A stretch of DNA of 64,000 nt, from NCBI RefSeq assembly GCF_010686655.1, contig NZ_JAAGVY010000016.1, positions 1-64,000 on the forward strand, in the 5' to 3' direction. This document shows, piece by piece, positions 44,859-53,527 of the stretch. The notes below the pieces were generated by a model, which worked only from the letters and a program-made list of their open reading frames with translations, was not told the DNA's origin and did no database searches. The translations under genes were made by a program, and so were the position numbers. Numbering within the stretch: the first letter of the stretch is position 1; each line of letters begins with the position of its first letter. This DNA is from Cryomorpha ignava (GTDB lineage: Bacteria; Bacteroidota; Bacteroidia; Flavobacteriales_D; Cryomorphaceae).

Positions 44859-45879
44859 ACGTAACGTACTTGTAATATATACCGGCGGAACGATTGGTAT
44901 GATAAAGGATGCCCACACAGGAATATTGGCGCCTTTTAATTTTGACCAGTTGCAATTGCAAATCCCCGAAATAAGCCAGATCTCTGCGAAAGTGAGCACC
45001 ATATCTTTTGAAAAACCTATTGACTCAAGCAATATGGGCTTGGAACATTGGACACAGCTGGCCGAAATGGTGCGCGACAATTACCACGATTATGATGGCT
45101 TTGTGATCCTTCACGGAAGTGATACCATGGCCTATACCGCATCGGCGCTTAGCTTTATGTTTCAAAATTTGGCAAAGCCGGTTATTCTCACCGGTTCGCA
45201 ATTGCCAATAGGAATGGTGCGTACTGATGGTAAAGAGAATTTTATTACTTCCATAGAAATTGCATCAGACTATCGCGACGGAAAACCAATGGTGCCGGAG
45301 GTGTGCATCTATTTTGAATATCAACTTTACCGCGGTAACCGCACTTATAAATACAATGCTGAGCATTTTGAAGCTTTCCGCTCGCCAAATTATCCGCCAT
45401 TGGCAGAGGCAGGCGTACACATAAAGTACAACCGAGAGAGTATTCACAAAATTGAAGGTGATGGTGAATTTTCGATTGATACGCGTATGAACAATCATGT
45501 TGCAGTTTTGTCGTTATTTCCAGGAATTTCTGAACATATTATTGAAGCTGCCATGAACATTCCGCGCAATGAATTGCTTGTAATAAGAACTTTCGGAAGT
45601 GGAAACGCAATGACTTATCCCTGGTTTATTCGCTCGCTACAGCAAGCAATAATAAATGGTTTAATGATCGTAAACGTTTCACAATGTCAGGGTGGAGGTG
45701 TATCGCAAGGTCGCTACGAAACCAGTTCTCAATTAGAAAAAATGGGTGTTATAAGCGGCGGCGACATGCAAATTGAAGCCGCTTTAACCAAAGGTATGCA
45801 CCTGATAGGCAAGGGTTTATCAGGGGCAGATTTCGCACAGGAATTCACTAAAAATATACGCGGAGAGCTTACCGTTTAA
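44848..45879 (+). CDS. Type I L-asparaginase
   Basis: A 343-residue cytoplasmic amidohydrolase converting asparagine to aspartate and ammonia. The first catalytic threonine is in YTGGTIGMI at about residues 11-19 and the second in HGSDTMAYTASAL at about 89-101. Length and the C-terminal domain (QCQGGGVSQGRYETS) match bacterial type I enzymes. It overlaps tatD, a gene order often seen in Bacteroidota. Confidence 0.92.
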   Translation: MESERNVLVIYTGGTIGMIKDAHTGILAPFNFDQLQLQIPEISQISAKVSTISFEKPIDSSNMGLEHWTQLAEMVRDNYHDYDGFVILHGSDTMAYTASALSFMFQNLAKPVILTGSQLPIGMVRTDGKENFITSIEIASDYRDGKPMVPEVCIYFEYQLYRGNRTYKYNAEHFEAFRSPNYPPLAEAGVHIKYNRESIHKIEGDGEFSIDTRMNNHVAVLSLFPGISEHIIEAAMNIPRNELLVIRTFGSGNAMTYPWFIRSLQQAIINGLMIVNVSQCQGGGVSQGRYETSSQLEKMGVISGGDMQIEAALTKGMHLIGKGLSGADFAQEFTKNIRGELTV

Positions 45880-45923
45880 GAACCCATCTGAACCGAATAA
45901 CGATTTGGTTAGAAAAAATTTTT

Positions 45924-45950
45924 TTGACTATTACATTTTTTTGTACTTTG
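45924..45950 (+). promoter_or_regulatory. Promoter of tRNA-Ser
   Basis: TTG at 45924-45926, a 17-base spacer and TACTTTG at 45944-45950, a Bacteroidota-type pair one base shorter than the consensus -7 box. The tRNA begins 41 bp downstream. Confidence 0.5.
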
Positions 45951-45990
45951 GCGGCTTGTTGCCCTACGGGAATAACGATTTCGGGGTATT

Positions 45991-46080
45991 GGAGATGTGG
46001 CCGAGTGGTTTAAGGCGCACGCCTGGAAAGCGTGTTTCCCCGTGAGGGGATCAAGGGTTCGAATCCCCTCATCTCCGCCA
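45991..46080 (+). tRNA. tRNA-Ser (anticodon GGA)
   Basis: A 90-base gene with an acceptor stem GGAGATG pairing with CATCTCC, a discriminator G and an encoded CCA end. The anticodon stem CACGC/GCGTG encloses loop CTGGAAA with anticodon GGA. A long variable arm (TTTCCCCGTGAGGGGATCA) marks it as a class II serine tRNA, and GGTTCGAATCC is the T-loop region. Confidence 0.97.
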
Positions 46081-46165
46081 TGCAACTTTCAAATATTAGT
46101 TTAACTTTGAATCCTAAATAAAAACAAATCCGACTTAAAAATTCAGTAAAACCAACTTCTAAACC

Positions 46166-46978
46166 ATGAAAAAAATACTGTCCGTACTAGCCCTTTGTTC
46201 TGTTCTTAGCCTGGGGATAACTTCGAATGGTTACGCATTTGATGCCGCTGACACACCTTCTCTTGAGCTACTCGCCTACAACGCGCCGCAGACTGAAGGT
46301 GATGCCCCGACTGACGAAAGCGCAGCCGTAGAAACTTCTGAAAGCTTTCATCAGCAAATTAAAGACACATTTATCGATGGTGGTCCCTTCTTCATGTCAT
46401 TCGTATTAATATGTTTGATATTGGGTCTTGCACTCTGTATTGAGCGTATTATATACCTAAATATGGCGACTACCAACAAAACAAAGTTATTAAAGAATGT
46501 AGAAGACGCCCTTGCCACTGGTGGTATAGAAGCTGCAAAAGATGTATGTCGCAATACACGCGGCCCTATTGCATCTATTTTCTATCAAGGATTAGAGCGC
46601 TATGACGAAGGTATCGATATGGTTGAAAAATCAGTTGTATCTTATGGTGGTGTTCAAATGGGTCTTTTGGAAAAAGGACTTTCCTGGATTTCACTTTTTA
46701 TCGCACTGGCCCCTATGCTTGGGTTCATGGGTACGGTAATTGGTATGATTGATGCCTTCAACGCGATTGAAGTAGAGAATAATATCTCTCCAGGGGTTGT
46801 TGCCGGTGGTATTAAAGTAGCCTTGATTACAACGGTTTCTGGTCTTGTTGTAGCAATTATTCTTCAGGTCTTTTATAATTATATCGTTTCTAAAGTAGAT
46901 GGTATTGTAAACGATATGGAAGATGCATCAATCTCTTTGATTGATATGTTATTGCGTCACAGAACCCTTAAAAACTAA
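46166..46978 (+). CDS. exbB: ExbB/TolQ/MotA-family proton channel protein
   Basis: A 270-residue inner-membrane protein. An unusual N-terminal signal-like segment (1-25) and acidic linker precede three membrane helices at about 72-95, 165-195 and 215-240. The signature PMLGFMGTVIGMIDAFNAIE and the SPGVVAGGIKVALITTVSG helix match ExbB. With ExbD it converts proton-motive force into energy for TonB-dependent outer-membrane uptake. First gene of a four-gene operon. Confidence 0.9.
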   Translation: MKKILSVLALCSVLSLGITSNGYAFDAADTPSLELLAYNAPQTEGDAPTDESAAVETSESFHQQIKDTFIDGGPFFMSFVLICLILGLALCIERIIYLNMATTNKTKLLKNVEDALATGGIEAAKDVCRNTRGPIASIFYQGLERYDEGIDMVEKSVVSYGGVQMGLLEKGLSWISLFIALAPMLGFMGTVIGMIDAFNAIEVENNISPGVVAGGIKVALITTVSGLVVAIILQVFYNYIVSKVDGIVNDMEDASISLIDMLLRHRTLKN

Positions 46979-46986
46979 GATCCGGT

Positions 46987-47403
46987 ATGGAAAATAAAAC
47001 ACTAGATAGCGCCTTAACGATTGGTGCCTTTATAATAGGTATAATCGGTCTAATTATGGGAATCATGATTATGAGAGGAAATGAAAGTGTAGTAGGTCCG
47101 GCTATCACCTTGTCTATGGTCGTAATGGGTGTAGCTGCTGCGGTGGCTATTCTATTCGGATTATTCCATTTTCTTACGAATATCAAGCGCAATATTCCAA
47201 TGCTGATAGGTATTGTGGTTTTTGTGATTCTCGCAATTGTATGTTATACGCTGGCATCAGATACTGTGCTGCAATCTTATGACCCGGGAATTACAGAATC
47301 AGAATCTAAACTTAGCGGAGCCGGCCTTTTAATAATGTATGTGCTTGTGGTAGTAGCCGCAGGCGCCGCAATTGTAGGTGAAATAACGCGAATTTTTAAA
47401 TAA
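46987..47403 (+). CDS. Membrane protein of the ExbB/ExbD operon
   Basis: A 138-residue protein with four hydrophobic helices (about 9-27, 33-58, 72-90 and 112-132). The same small gene is found between exbB and exbD in many Bacteroidota, but I know no function. The 8-bp gap after exbB and 15-bp gap before exbD support a structural or assembly role in this complex, as inference. Confidence 0.75.
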   Translation: MENKTLDSALTIGAFIIGIIGLIMGIMIMRGNESVVGPAITLSMVVMGVAAAVAILFGLFHFLTNIKRNIPMLIGIVVFVILAIVCYTLASDTVLQSYDPGITESESKLSGAGLLIMYVLVVVAAGAAIVGEITRIFK

Positions 47404-47418
47404 AAAAGGAGTTAAATC

Positions 47419-48129
47419 ATGGCAAGAAGAGGATTACAGGAAATCAATGCCGGCTCTATGGCCGATATTGCATTCTTGCTGCTTATATTCTTTCTGGTAA
47501 CCACTACAATGGACCAGGACATAGGTATATTAAGACAGCTGCCGCCGCCGGTACCTGATGATATGGAAAAACCACCGGAGGTAAAACAGCGAAATGTTTA
47601 TGAAGTACTCGTAAACAGTAATGACCAATTGCTTGTAGAAGGGCAACGAATGGACATTCGCGATTTGAAAGCCGGTGCAATTGAGTTCTACACCAACCCG
47701 AGTCAAAGCCCTGACCTTCCACAACTTACCCGTGTTTCTAGGACTGTGGTGCAAGACAATCTCAACAAATTGAGACAGGCCCTTTCTGAAGATCCTGAAA
47801 ACAAGGAGATAAAAGATAAGATTGAAACCTGGGAAGATAAGCTCATTGCCATTGAACTAATAGGTGATTACAGCGAGTTGCCTTCATCAGCTCTTATCTC
47901 TCTTCAAAACGACCGTGGTACTTCTTATGATATGTACATCAGCGTACAAAACGAACTGAGTGCCGGAGTGAATGAATTGAGAAACACGCTGTCTGAAGAG
48001 AAATTTGGAGTGCCTTACAGCGCTTTAAATACATCTGATGACAATGATAAGCCTAAAATTAAGGCAATTCGAGCTGTGTATCCACAACGTATATCAGAAG
48101 CTGAACCAAAAGATTTGGGTACCAACTAA
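47419..48129 (+). CDS. exbD: ExbD-family protein 1
   Basis: A 236-residue single-pass protein. MARRGLQEINAGSMADIAFLLLIFFLV contains the membrane helix at about 15-34 with the essential Asp (MAD) that takes part in proton conduction. A periplasmic domain follows, with an extra helical insert (about 85-150) relative to E. coli ExbD (141 residues). A paralogue occurs at 48796. Confidence 0.9.
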   Translation: MARRGLQEINAGSMADIAFLLLIFFLVTTTMDQDIGILRQLPPPVPDDMEKPPEVKQRNVYEVLVNSNDQLLVEGQRMDIRDLKAGAIEFYTNPSQSPDLPQLTRVSRTVVQDNLNKLRQALSEDPENKEIKDKIETWEDKLIAIELIGDYSELPSSALISLQNDRGTSYDMYISVQNELSAGVNELRNTLSEEKFGVPYSALNTSDDNDKPKIKAIRAVYPQRISEAEPKDLGTN

Positions 48130-48141
48130 AATAGAATTACT

Positions 48142-48609
48142 ATGAGCAAATTTGGTAGAAAAGGAAAGAAAAAGAACCCGGAGATCTCTACGGCATCGTT
48201 GCCTGATATTATCTTTATGCTTCTGTTTTTCTTTATGGTTGTAACTGTAATGCGCGAAGACGATCCTAAGGTGAAGATATCGAAGCCGAATGCTACGGAA
48301 ACTGAAAAACTGGAGAAGAAGTCTCTTGTAGATTATATCAATGTTGGTCCACCTGTAAATAAGATACTCGGCACCGAGCCTTTGATTCAACTCGATGATT
48401 CATTTGCCGATTTATCGGATATTCGCCAATGGATTGAAGACAACAGAGAGCGCCGCGACGAAGCAGAGAAGCCGGCAATTACAACTTCGCTTAAGGTTGA
48501 TAAAGACACCAGAATGGGAATTGTTACAGATATAAAGCAAGAATTGCGTGAAGCAAATGCACTAAAAATTAATTACTCGGTTAATAAAGGGTCTGCAATA
48601 GACAATTAA
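48142..48609 (+). CDS. exbD: ExbD-family protein 2
   Basis: A 155-residue ExbD of usual length. The segment ISTASLPDIIFMLLFFFMVVTVM carries the conserved Asp in the membrane helix at about residues 18-40. Bacteroidota usually need two different ExbD proteins for one ExbB, and this is the shorter partner. Operon ends with the terminator at 48630. Confidence 0.9.
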   Translation: MSKFGRKGKKKNPEISTASLPDIIFMLLFFFMVVTVMREDDPKVKISKPNATETEKLEKKSLVDYINVGPPVNKILGTEPLIQLDDSFADLSDIRQWIEDNRERRDEAEKPAITTSLKVDKDTRMGIVTDIKQELREANALKINYSVNKGSAIDN

Positions 48610-48629
48610 CCTTACTGAATAAAACAAAT

Positions 48630-48664
48630 AAGCCGCCTGATTCATCGAGTCAGGCGGCTTTTTT
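48630..48664 (+). terminator. Rho-independent terminator of the exbB-exbD operon
   Basis: AAGCCGCCTGA (48630-48640) and TCAGGCGGCTT (48650-48660) form a perfect 11-bp stem with a 9-base loop, followed by a run of T to 48664. Confidence 0.93.
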
Positions 48665-48795
48665 ATGCCGATAAGCGTCTGCTTTTTCCGCTTTAACCTC
48701 CATATCCCGCCGATGGTAAACTGATAGGCAAATTTTAACATACCGGAGCGATTCTTGCGTTATAAATGTGATAACCCCACTAAAACTCACGAGCC

Positions 48796-49479
48796 GTGTA
48801 TCACAGAGCAATACCTTCCATAAACGCCGGCTCAATGGCTGATATCGCGTTTTTACTACTAGTCTTTTTCCTTGTTACCACTACTTTAGATCAGGACTTG
48901 GGCATTAAAACCGTTTTACCTCCAATTAATCCAGAGGCAAACCCTTCGCCTCGCGGCGACCAAAATGTGCTCGAAATTTTGATAAATGGTGCCGACGAGC
49001 TGATGATAGAAGGAGAAAGAAAAAATTTCGCCGATATTAAGTCAGAGGTCCGAAATTTTTACACCAACCCGGACGAGCGCAGCGACCTTCCAAGATTAAA
49101 ACTAATAACCCCCGCGCTGTGTAAAGAAAATCTTGGTAAAACTTCGAATGCACATCTCAACTCTTCAAAAAGCTGGAATGCATGGAAAACTAGACTGGAG
49201 TCAACAGAACTAATCGGGCCTTTCAAGGAACTTCCGAAAAATGCAGTAATCTCATTGCAAAACGATAGAAGTACGTCTTACGCAACCTATATCCTCGTTC
49301 AAAATGAATTAAATGCCGGTCTCAATGCATTGAGAAATGAATGTTCAGAGAAACATTTTGGGATGCCTTACGGCGAATTGGATGAAAACAATCCGGAAGA
49401 TCGATTAAAGATTCGTGCTATTCGAATGGCCTTTCCCAGACGAATATCTGAAGCGGAACCGGTTGCTTTGGAGCCATAG
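48796..49479 (+). CDS. Solo ExbD paralogue with GTG start
   Basis: A 227-residue paralogue of the 47419 ExbD: SINAGSMADIAFLLLVFFLV with the same membrane Asp, then matching periplasmic blocks such as FYTNP, NAVISLQNDR, LVQNELNAGLNALRNE and RRISEAEP. Starts at GTG (48796). It lies after the operon terminator with no ExbB beside it. The helical insert is shorter and diverged. It may join the upstream complex as an alternative subunit or be a decaying duplicate. Confidence 0.8.
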   Translation: MYHRAIPSINAGSMADIAFLLLVFFLVTTTLDQDLGIKTVLPPINPEANPSPRGDQNVLEILINGADELMIEGERKNFADIKSEVRNFYTNPDERSDLPRLKLITPALCKENLGKTSNAHLNSSKSWNAWKTRLESTELIGPFKELPKNAVISLQNDRSTSYATYILVQNELNAGLNALRNECSEKHFGMPYGELDENNPEDRLKIRAIRMAFPRRISEAEPVALEP

Positions 49480-49727
49480 AAAACTTGATTTTTATTACAG
49501 AGAAGAAAGTAAAATCGGCAGCGATGGGTCTTCTTCAACCGAAGCTCTCTAGATTTGAGAGATCCGAAAGGTTTTTGAACTAAGCGGAGCGTTCTCACGC
49601 AGCGTAGCAAGTAAACCTTTGGGGTCTGAATTTAACCAAACGTACGACCAGCGGTAGTCGTTTGCACGACCACAGAGTACTCGAATGAACAGTCCACACT
49701 GTCAACTTTATTTAAAAAATCTAGAAA

Positions 49728-50690
49728 CTATTCAGGCGGAAGCCTTTCCTCATCATCAGGGATCAAAGCCGGTAATGGCTCATTACTCTTAATACGGTTT
49801 AAACCATATAATATTCCAGTTACCAAAACGACCGACAGCATGAGCAAAATTAAATCTGACCCGCTTGGCGTAAATGTATCAATATCCTCACTAATCTCTC
49901 CCTTGCTCATCATGTACAAAAGAAAAACTGCAAGGGCATTATTGGTGAAGTGCGCAATAATCGGAGTCCAAAGCGATCGACTCCAAAGAAAAAGATACCC
50001 CAGTAGAGCACCGAGCATCATGCGCGGCAAGAAACCATAAAATTGCATGTGCATAGCACTAAAAAGAGCGGCAGAGATCCAAACTCCGGTGTGCTTTTTT
50101 CCCGTCCATTTGATTAAAATCGGCATCAGCGCTCCGCGAAAAATCATCTCTTCGCCAATGGCCGGGAGCATGGCAACCACAACGATGTTGAATATGAAAA
50201 TCCAAGGGTTATCGGTTTGAGTAATTGCTTTGGTGAGCTCGGCGGCGCCCTCTTCCATTCCGCCAAAAACATCTTCGACACCCGACATAAAATCGGGAAA
50301 TTGCAATTGCATATTGAGCCAGGATAGCGCATTTATTGCAGGTAATGACGATACCATAACAATAATAGCTCCTATCGCAAAAAGTGGTTTTACGGGTATG
50401 AAGCCCAAATAATTCCGCCAATTGGTAGAAACCAAGGCCGCAAAAACAATAGACGGAACCACAAACATTCCAAGGTGTTGAAACATGAGCAACACTCTGT
50501 TAACCTGCACTATCTGCGGATTAGCATAATCTTGAATTGCCGCAGGATCAGAAAAAAAACTTATGCCCCAAACCGCATTTACAAGACCATTTGCCATAAA
50601 TAAAAACACGGCAATCCCCATAAAACTAAGGAGAAAGAGAATAATAACTTGCAGAAAAGGGTCAGCTTTCGCAAAAGGCCTTTGAGCCAT
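49728..50690 (-). CDS. CPBP (Abi) family intramembrane protease
   Basis: A 320-residue polytopic membrane protein. Start at 50690 (MAQRPFAKADPF) is preferred; the longer frame to 50744 adds 18 unconserved residues. The family motif EExxxR appears as IGEEMIFRGALMP (about 178-190), followed by a later HxxxN-type motif in AHFTNNALAVF. CPBP proteins are glutamic-type proteases of the CAAX-processing fold. Substrate unknown. Confidence 0.88.
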   Translation of the reverse strand: MAQRPFAKADPFLQVIILFLLSFMGIAVFLFMANGLVNAVWGISFFSDPAAIQDYANPQIVQVNRVLLMFQHLGMFVVPSIVFAALVSTNWRNYLGFIPVKPLFAIGAIIVMVSSLPAINALSWLNMQLQFPDFMSGVEDVFGGMEEGAAELTKAITQTDNPWIFIFNIVVVAMLPAIGEEMIFRGALMPILIKWTGKKHTGVWISAALFSAMHMQFYGFLPRMMLGALLGYLFLWSRSLWTPIIAHFTNNALAVFLLYMMSKGEISEDIDTFTPSGSDLILLMLSVVLVTGILYGLNRIKSNEPLPALIPDDEERLPPE

Positions 50691-50712
50691 GAATTTCGAT
50701 TTTGTAAATTTG
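50681..50712 (+). promoter_or_regulatory. Promoter of dusB
   Basis: TTTG at 50681-50684, 20-base spacer and TAAATTTG at 50705-50712, matching the Bacteroidota -33/-7 consensus. It overlaps the first codons of the divergent CPBP gene. The dusB ATG is 65 bp downstream. Confidence 0.55.
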
Positions 50713-50777
50713 CACACTTCGAAAAGCATTTCGACTGAGCTCAATGAACACTCAGTAAAAAACTTTCGAAAATAAAA

Positions 50778-51770
50778 ATGGCAAAGATAGGTAATATTGA
50801 TCTTGGTGATTTTCCGTTGTTGCTCGCGCCGATGGAAGATGTAAGCGACCCACCCTTCAGAGCGCTATGCAAACAGCATGGTGCCGACCTGATGTACACC
50901 GAGTTTATCTCGTCTGAAGGGCTTATTCGCGATGCTGCCAAGAGCATGCAGAAGCTGGACATATACGAATACGAACGACCGATTGGGATCCAAATCTTTG
51001 GCAGCGATCTGGAGCCAATGATTCAATCGGCTGAAATAGTAGAAGCTACAAATCCTGATATACTTGATATTAATTTCGGCTGCCCGGTAAAGAAGGTGGC
51101 CTGCAAGGGCGCAGGTGCCGGAATACTGCAGGATATTCCCAAGATGGTGCGTCTTACTGAAGCTGTGGTCAAAGCCACCAAGCTGCCTGTAACTGTAAAA
51201 ACCCGGTTGGGCTGGAACGACGATACAAAGTACATTGTAGAAGTCGCCGAAAGATTGCAAGATGTTGGTATTCAAGCTATCTCAATTCATGGGCGCACCC
51301 GTGCACAAATGTATAAGGGCGAAGCAGATTGGACATTGATTCGCGAAGTGAAAGAAAATCCGCGTATCAACATTCCAGTTTTTGGCAATGGCGATATTAC
51401 CACACCACAAAAAGCATTGGAATATAAAACCAAATACGGTGTGGATGGTGTAATGGTTGGTAGAGCCAGCATTGGCTACCCATGGATATTCAGAGAGATA
51501 AAACACTTTTTAGCCACCGGTGAGACCTTGCCTCCTCCGCAGCTAACTGAGCGTGTAGATGCAGCGCTACAACATTTAAAAATGGGACTCGAATGGAAAG
51601 GCCAACACCTTGGTGTCGTAGAAATGCGCCGCCACTACGCCAACTACTTCCGCGGAATGCATGGCTTTAAAGAACATCGTATAAGATTGGTAACCGAGGA
51701 AGATCCCGAAACGATTATTCAGCTTCTTGAAGAAATACGCGAGACTTATTCAGAGCATGTTTTTAGCTAA
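50778..51770 (+). CDS. dusB: tRNA-dihydrouridine synthase B
   Basis: A 330-residue FMN-dependent enzyme reducing uridine to dihydrouridine in tRNA. It has the TIM-barrel start LAPMEDVSDPPFR at about residues 17-29, DINFGCPVKKVACKGAGAG with the catalytic Cys at about residue 105, TRLGW, SIHGRTRAQMYKG and GNGDITTPQ, as expected of DusB. Length is normal. Confidence 0.93.
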   Translation: MAKIGNIDLGDFPLLLAPMEDVSDPPFRALCKQHGADLMYTEFISSEGLIRDAAKSMQKLDIYEYERPIGIQIFGSDLEPMIQSAEIVEATNPDILDINFGCPVKKVACKGAGAGILQDIPKMVRLTEAVVKATKLPVTVKTRLGWNDDTKYIVEVAERLQDVGIQAISIHGRTRAQMYKGEADWTLIREVKENPRINIPVFGNGDITTPQKALEYKTKYGVDGVMVGRASIGYPWIFREIKHFLATGETLPPPQLTERVDAALQHLKMGLEWKGQHLGVVEMRRHYANYFRGMHGFKEHRIRLVTEEDPETIIQLLEEIRETYSEHVFS

Positions 51771-52037
51771 TTGACTTAGATATTTGTCCAGTTGCGGGCA
51801 AAACATAGCCGCACGCACACGCTCGCGTCTCGCGAGGGTGGCCTTCTCTGTCGTCTTGTTATTAATCCCGAAGCAATCGGGGCTAGGCTCAACTTGACAG
51901 AAAATAGTTTAATGAGCAAAACCCTGAAAAATTGATATTAAAACTTTTCGCAGCCAAAGAAGCCCGGCGGGACGCCGGATGAAGCGGCCCCTCGCGAGAC
52001 ACGAGCGATGGCACACACAAACCCCGCTACGCGATTC
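51771..52037. repeat. GC-rich inverted-repeat zone after dusB
   Basis: No gene. CTCGCGTCTCGCGAGG (51822-51837) matches the reverse complement of 51990-52005 at 15 of 16 bases, framing about 180 bp. Inside lie short hairpins, TCCCGA-AGCAA-TCGGGG-like near 51866 and CCGGC-GGGA-CGCCGG near 51964. This composition is unlike the AT-rich surroundings and suggests mobile or horizontally acquired repeat DNA. Confidence 0.55.
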
Positions 52038-52154
52038 TTACATGAGTCTGTTTTCGTAGTGGAGAGACTGAATTTAATGACAATTTGACGAGACGCCCGC
52101 GCTCCGCAGGGTATCAACCCTGCGGCTAAACTTTTAAACAAAAATTATTTTAAA
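52038..52154. repeat. Composite dispersed repeat, copy 1
   Basis: A 56-bp block (52038-52093, TTACATGAGTCTGTTTTCG onward) is followed by a 51-bp block with hairpin CCGCAGGGT-ATCA-ACCCTGCGG (52104-52125) ending TTATTTTAAA. Both blocks recur at 54741-54870. The 3' edge runs directly into the truncated IS4 coding remnant and supplies its stop codon. Confidence 0.72.
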
Positions 52155-52990
52155 GATAACTCTGACATTGGTTTTCAATGAGGGTTTGCAGGTTTAGTGT
52201 AAAAAGCCCTGCATAGTAGTCTTGGCGAATACAGAGTGCTCTGTGCCCACTAAATTGCTCCATTTGCTGTTGGCTTTTCTGCATACCAAAAGAAATTTCG
52301 ATTCCCCAGCGAAGTAAGTACAGCTGTCCAAATTCTTTGTGATAGATACTTTCATCATAGAGACTAGTCAAAAGCACCTCGGTCTATCCTGTGGTAAGTA
52401 TAACCTTGACCATTCTCACTTTGATTCTTGTCTGGGAAGTAACGACCAAACCCTTTTCTCTTAGCATGCGTATTGCTCTTGCTGTTGCGGCTATTTCAGC
52501 TGTTTGGCTTTTCGCTTTGCTTTTCACAAATTGTTTTACTTCACTATTGAATCCTACAGTACAGCGCATTACAAAGTTGCGGGGTCCCTCTTGATTTATA
52601 AAGAGATACATCAAGCCAAAGCTTGGGTAACCCCGGTCAAAAAGTGTCAGACTGTCTTTATAAATTTGCTCTACGCGTTCAGCCAGGATAGCTTTTTCCG
52701 ATTTTATGATTGGAAAAATATCTCCCCACACAGCAATATCATTGAGCACATCATGTATTTGCATGACTCTGGCCATGGGAATCTGTGCCTTATCGTTGCC
52801 TTGCAGTCCAAACTCTTTCCCCACGTCTCCAACATTCATAAGTCTCACCGTAGACCCATCAACAGCAAGCAGCCTAAAACCTTTCCAACGTTTTATCTTG
52901 TCGCCATAATGCATGTAGAAAGTCACGAGCCCAAAAGATTTTATAAAGAAGGAGGGGATCGTTCCCTTAGGTCGGTTCTTCCGAGACAGC
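52145..52990 (-). mobile_element. IS4-family insertion-sequence remnant
   Basis: Approximate extent of transposase-derived sequence. No matching terminal inverted repeats are visible at either edge, the N-terminal third and the C-terminal end of the transposase are missing, and the left edge is a dispersed repeat. It is an old fragment rather than an active element. Confidence 0.65.
52150..52990 (-). pseudogene. IS4-family transposase, truncated and with an in-frame stop
   Basis: The DDE domain is readable: LLAVDGSTVRL (first Asp), SLTLFDRGYPSFGLMYL (second Asp) and YLLRWGIEISFGMQKSQQQMEQFSGH (Glu in the YREK-like motif, cited here by position 52225-52302). The frame is interrupted by a TAG at 52384-52386, after ILTTG and before TEVLLTSLYDE, which is in the same frame, so a single base change made the stop. 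Roughly 100 N-terminal and 60 or more C-terminal residues are absent. Confidence 0.75.
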
Positions 52991-53290
52991 TTGAGAATAA
53001 GCGCTGATATTGATACGGTTATTGTTATTTCAAGCATGGGTTGCGTAGGATGTTTGGAAAGTAAGCTGGCAGAAATCAACAAAATAGGATATTTAACAAA
53101 ATATGCGATCATTACTGATTCGAAAACCGCAAAAATCCATACTGTTGGAAAAATCATTGAAAACAAAAATCAAGTGTATATTGATAGTAGCAATAGAATA
53201 ACCCGCTATCGTATCATTGGTGATTTTTTGACATCGATTGTCCTAAGCGGAGACAGCGTGGTGGCGGTAGACAAAAATTTTGGATTTTAA
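52991..53290 (+). pseudogene. 3' fragment of an interrupted gene
   Basis: Up to about 99 codons on the plus strand begin at the IS4 boundary and end at TAA 53288-53290. The product contains SSMGCVGCLESKLAEINK, a CxxC motif in a thioredoxin-like setting, then beta-rich sequence. It has only a TTG as a possible start, inside the IS junction. It is most likely the C-terminal half of a secreted or lipid-anchored protein whose front was lost with the insertion. Confidence 0.5.
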
Positions 53291-53520
53291 ATAAAAGATG
53301 TCACTGTAGCATGGATCTATGAAGATTTCAATATCACCATCTCCAGAATGCCTTAAATCGTGAATCTATTTTAAATCTGAATTTATAATTTTCTTGAGTT
53401 CGTCGTTAATTCATATTGTTAGATATTCTCCATCAAAACAGCCCAATCATTAATTAAACCCAATAGACCAAAAGTTGGATTGTCATGCATCGATGTTCTC
53501 CAAACTTCTTTACTTATGTC
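53291..53520. other. Left flank of the IS982 insertion
   Basis: No intact gene. On the minus strand 53419-53520 can be read as about 33 codons ending in NDWAVLMENI and a stop, which looks protein-like and may be the 3' end of a gene cut by the IS. Confidence 0.4.
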
Positions 53521-53527
53521 TTATTAA

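Noticed and set aside
52991-53166. N-terminal extension of the IS4 frame up to 53166
   Set aside because: This part is antisense to the plus-strand CxxC gene fragment and shows no transposase features; the transposase sequence begins near 52990.
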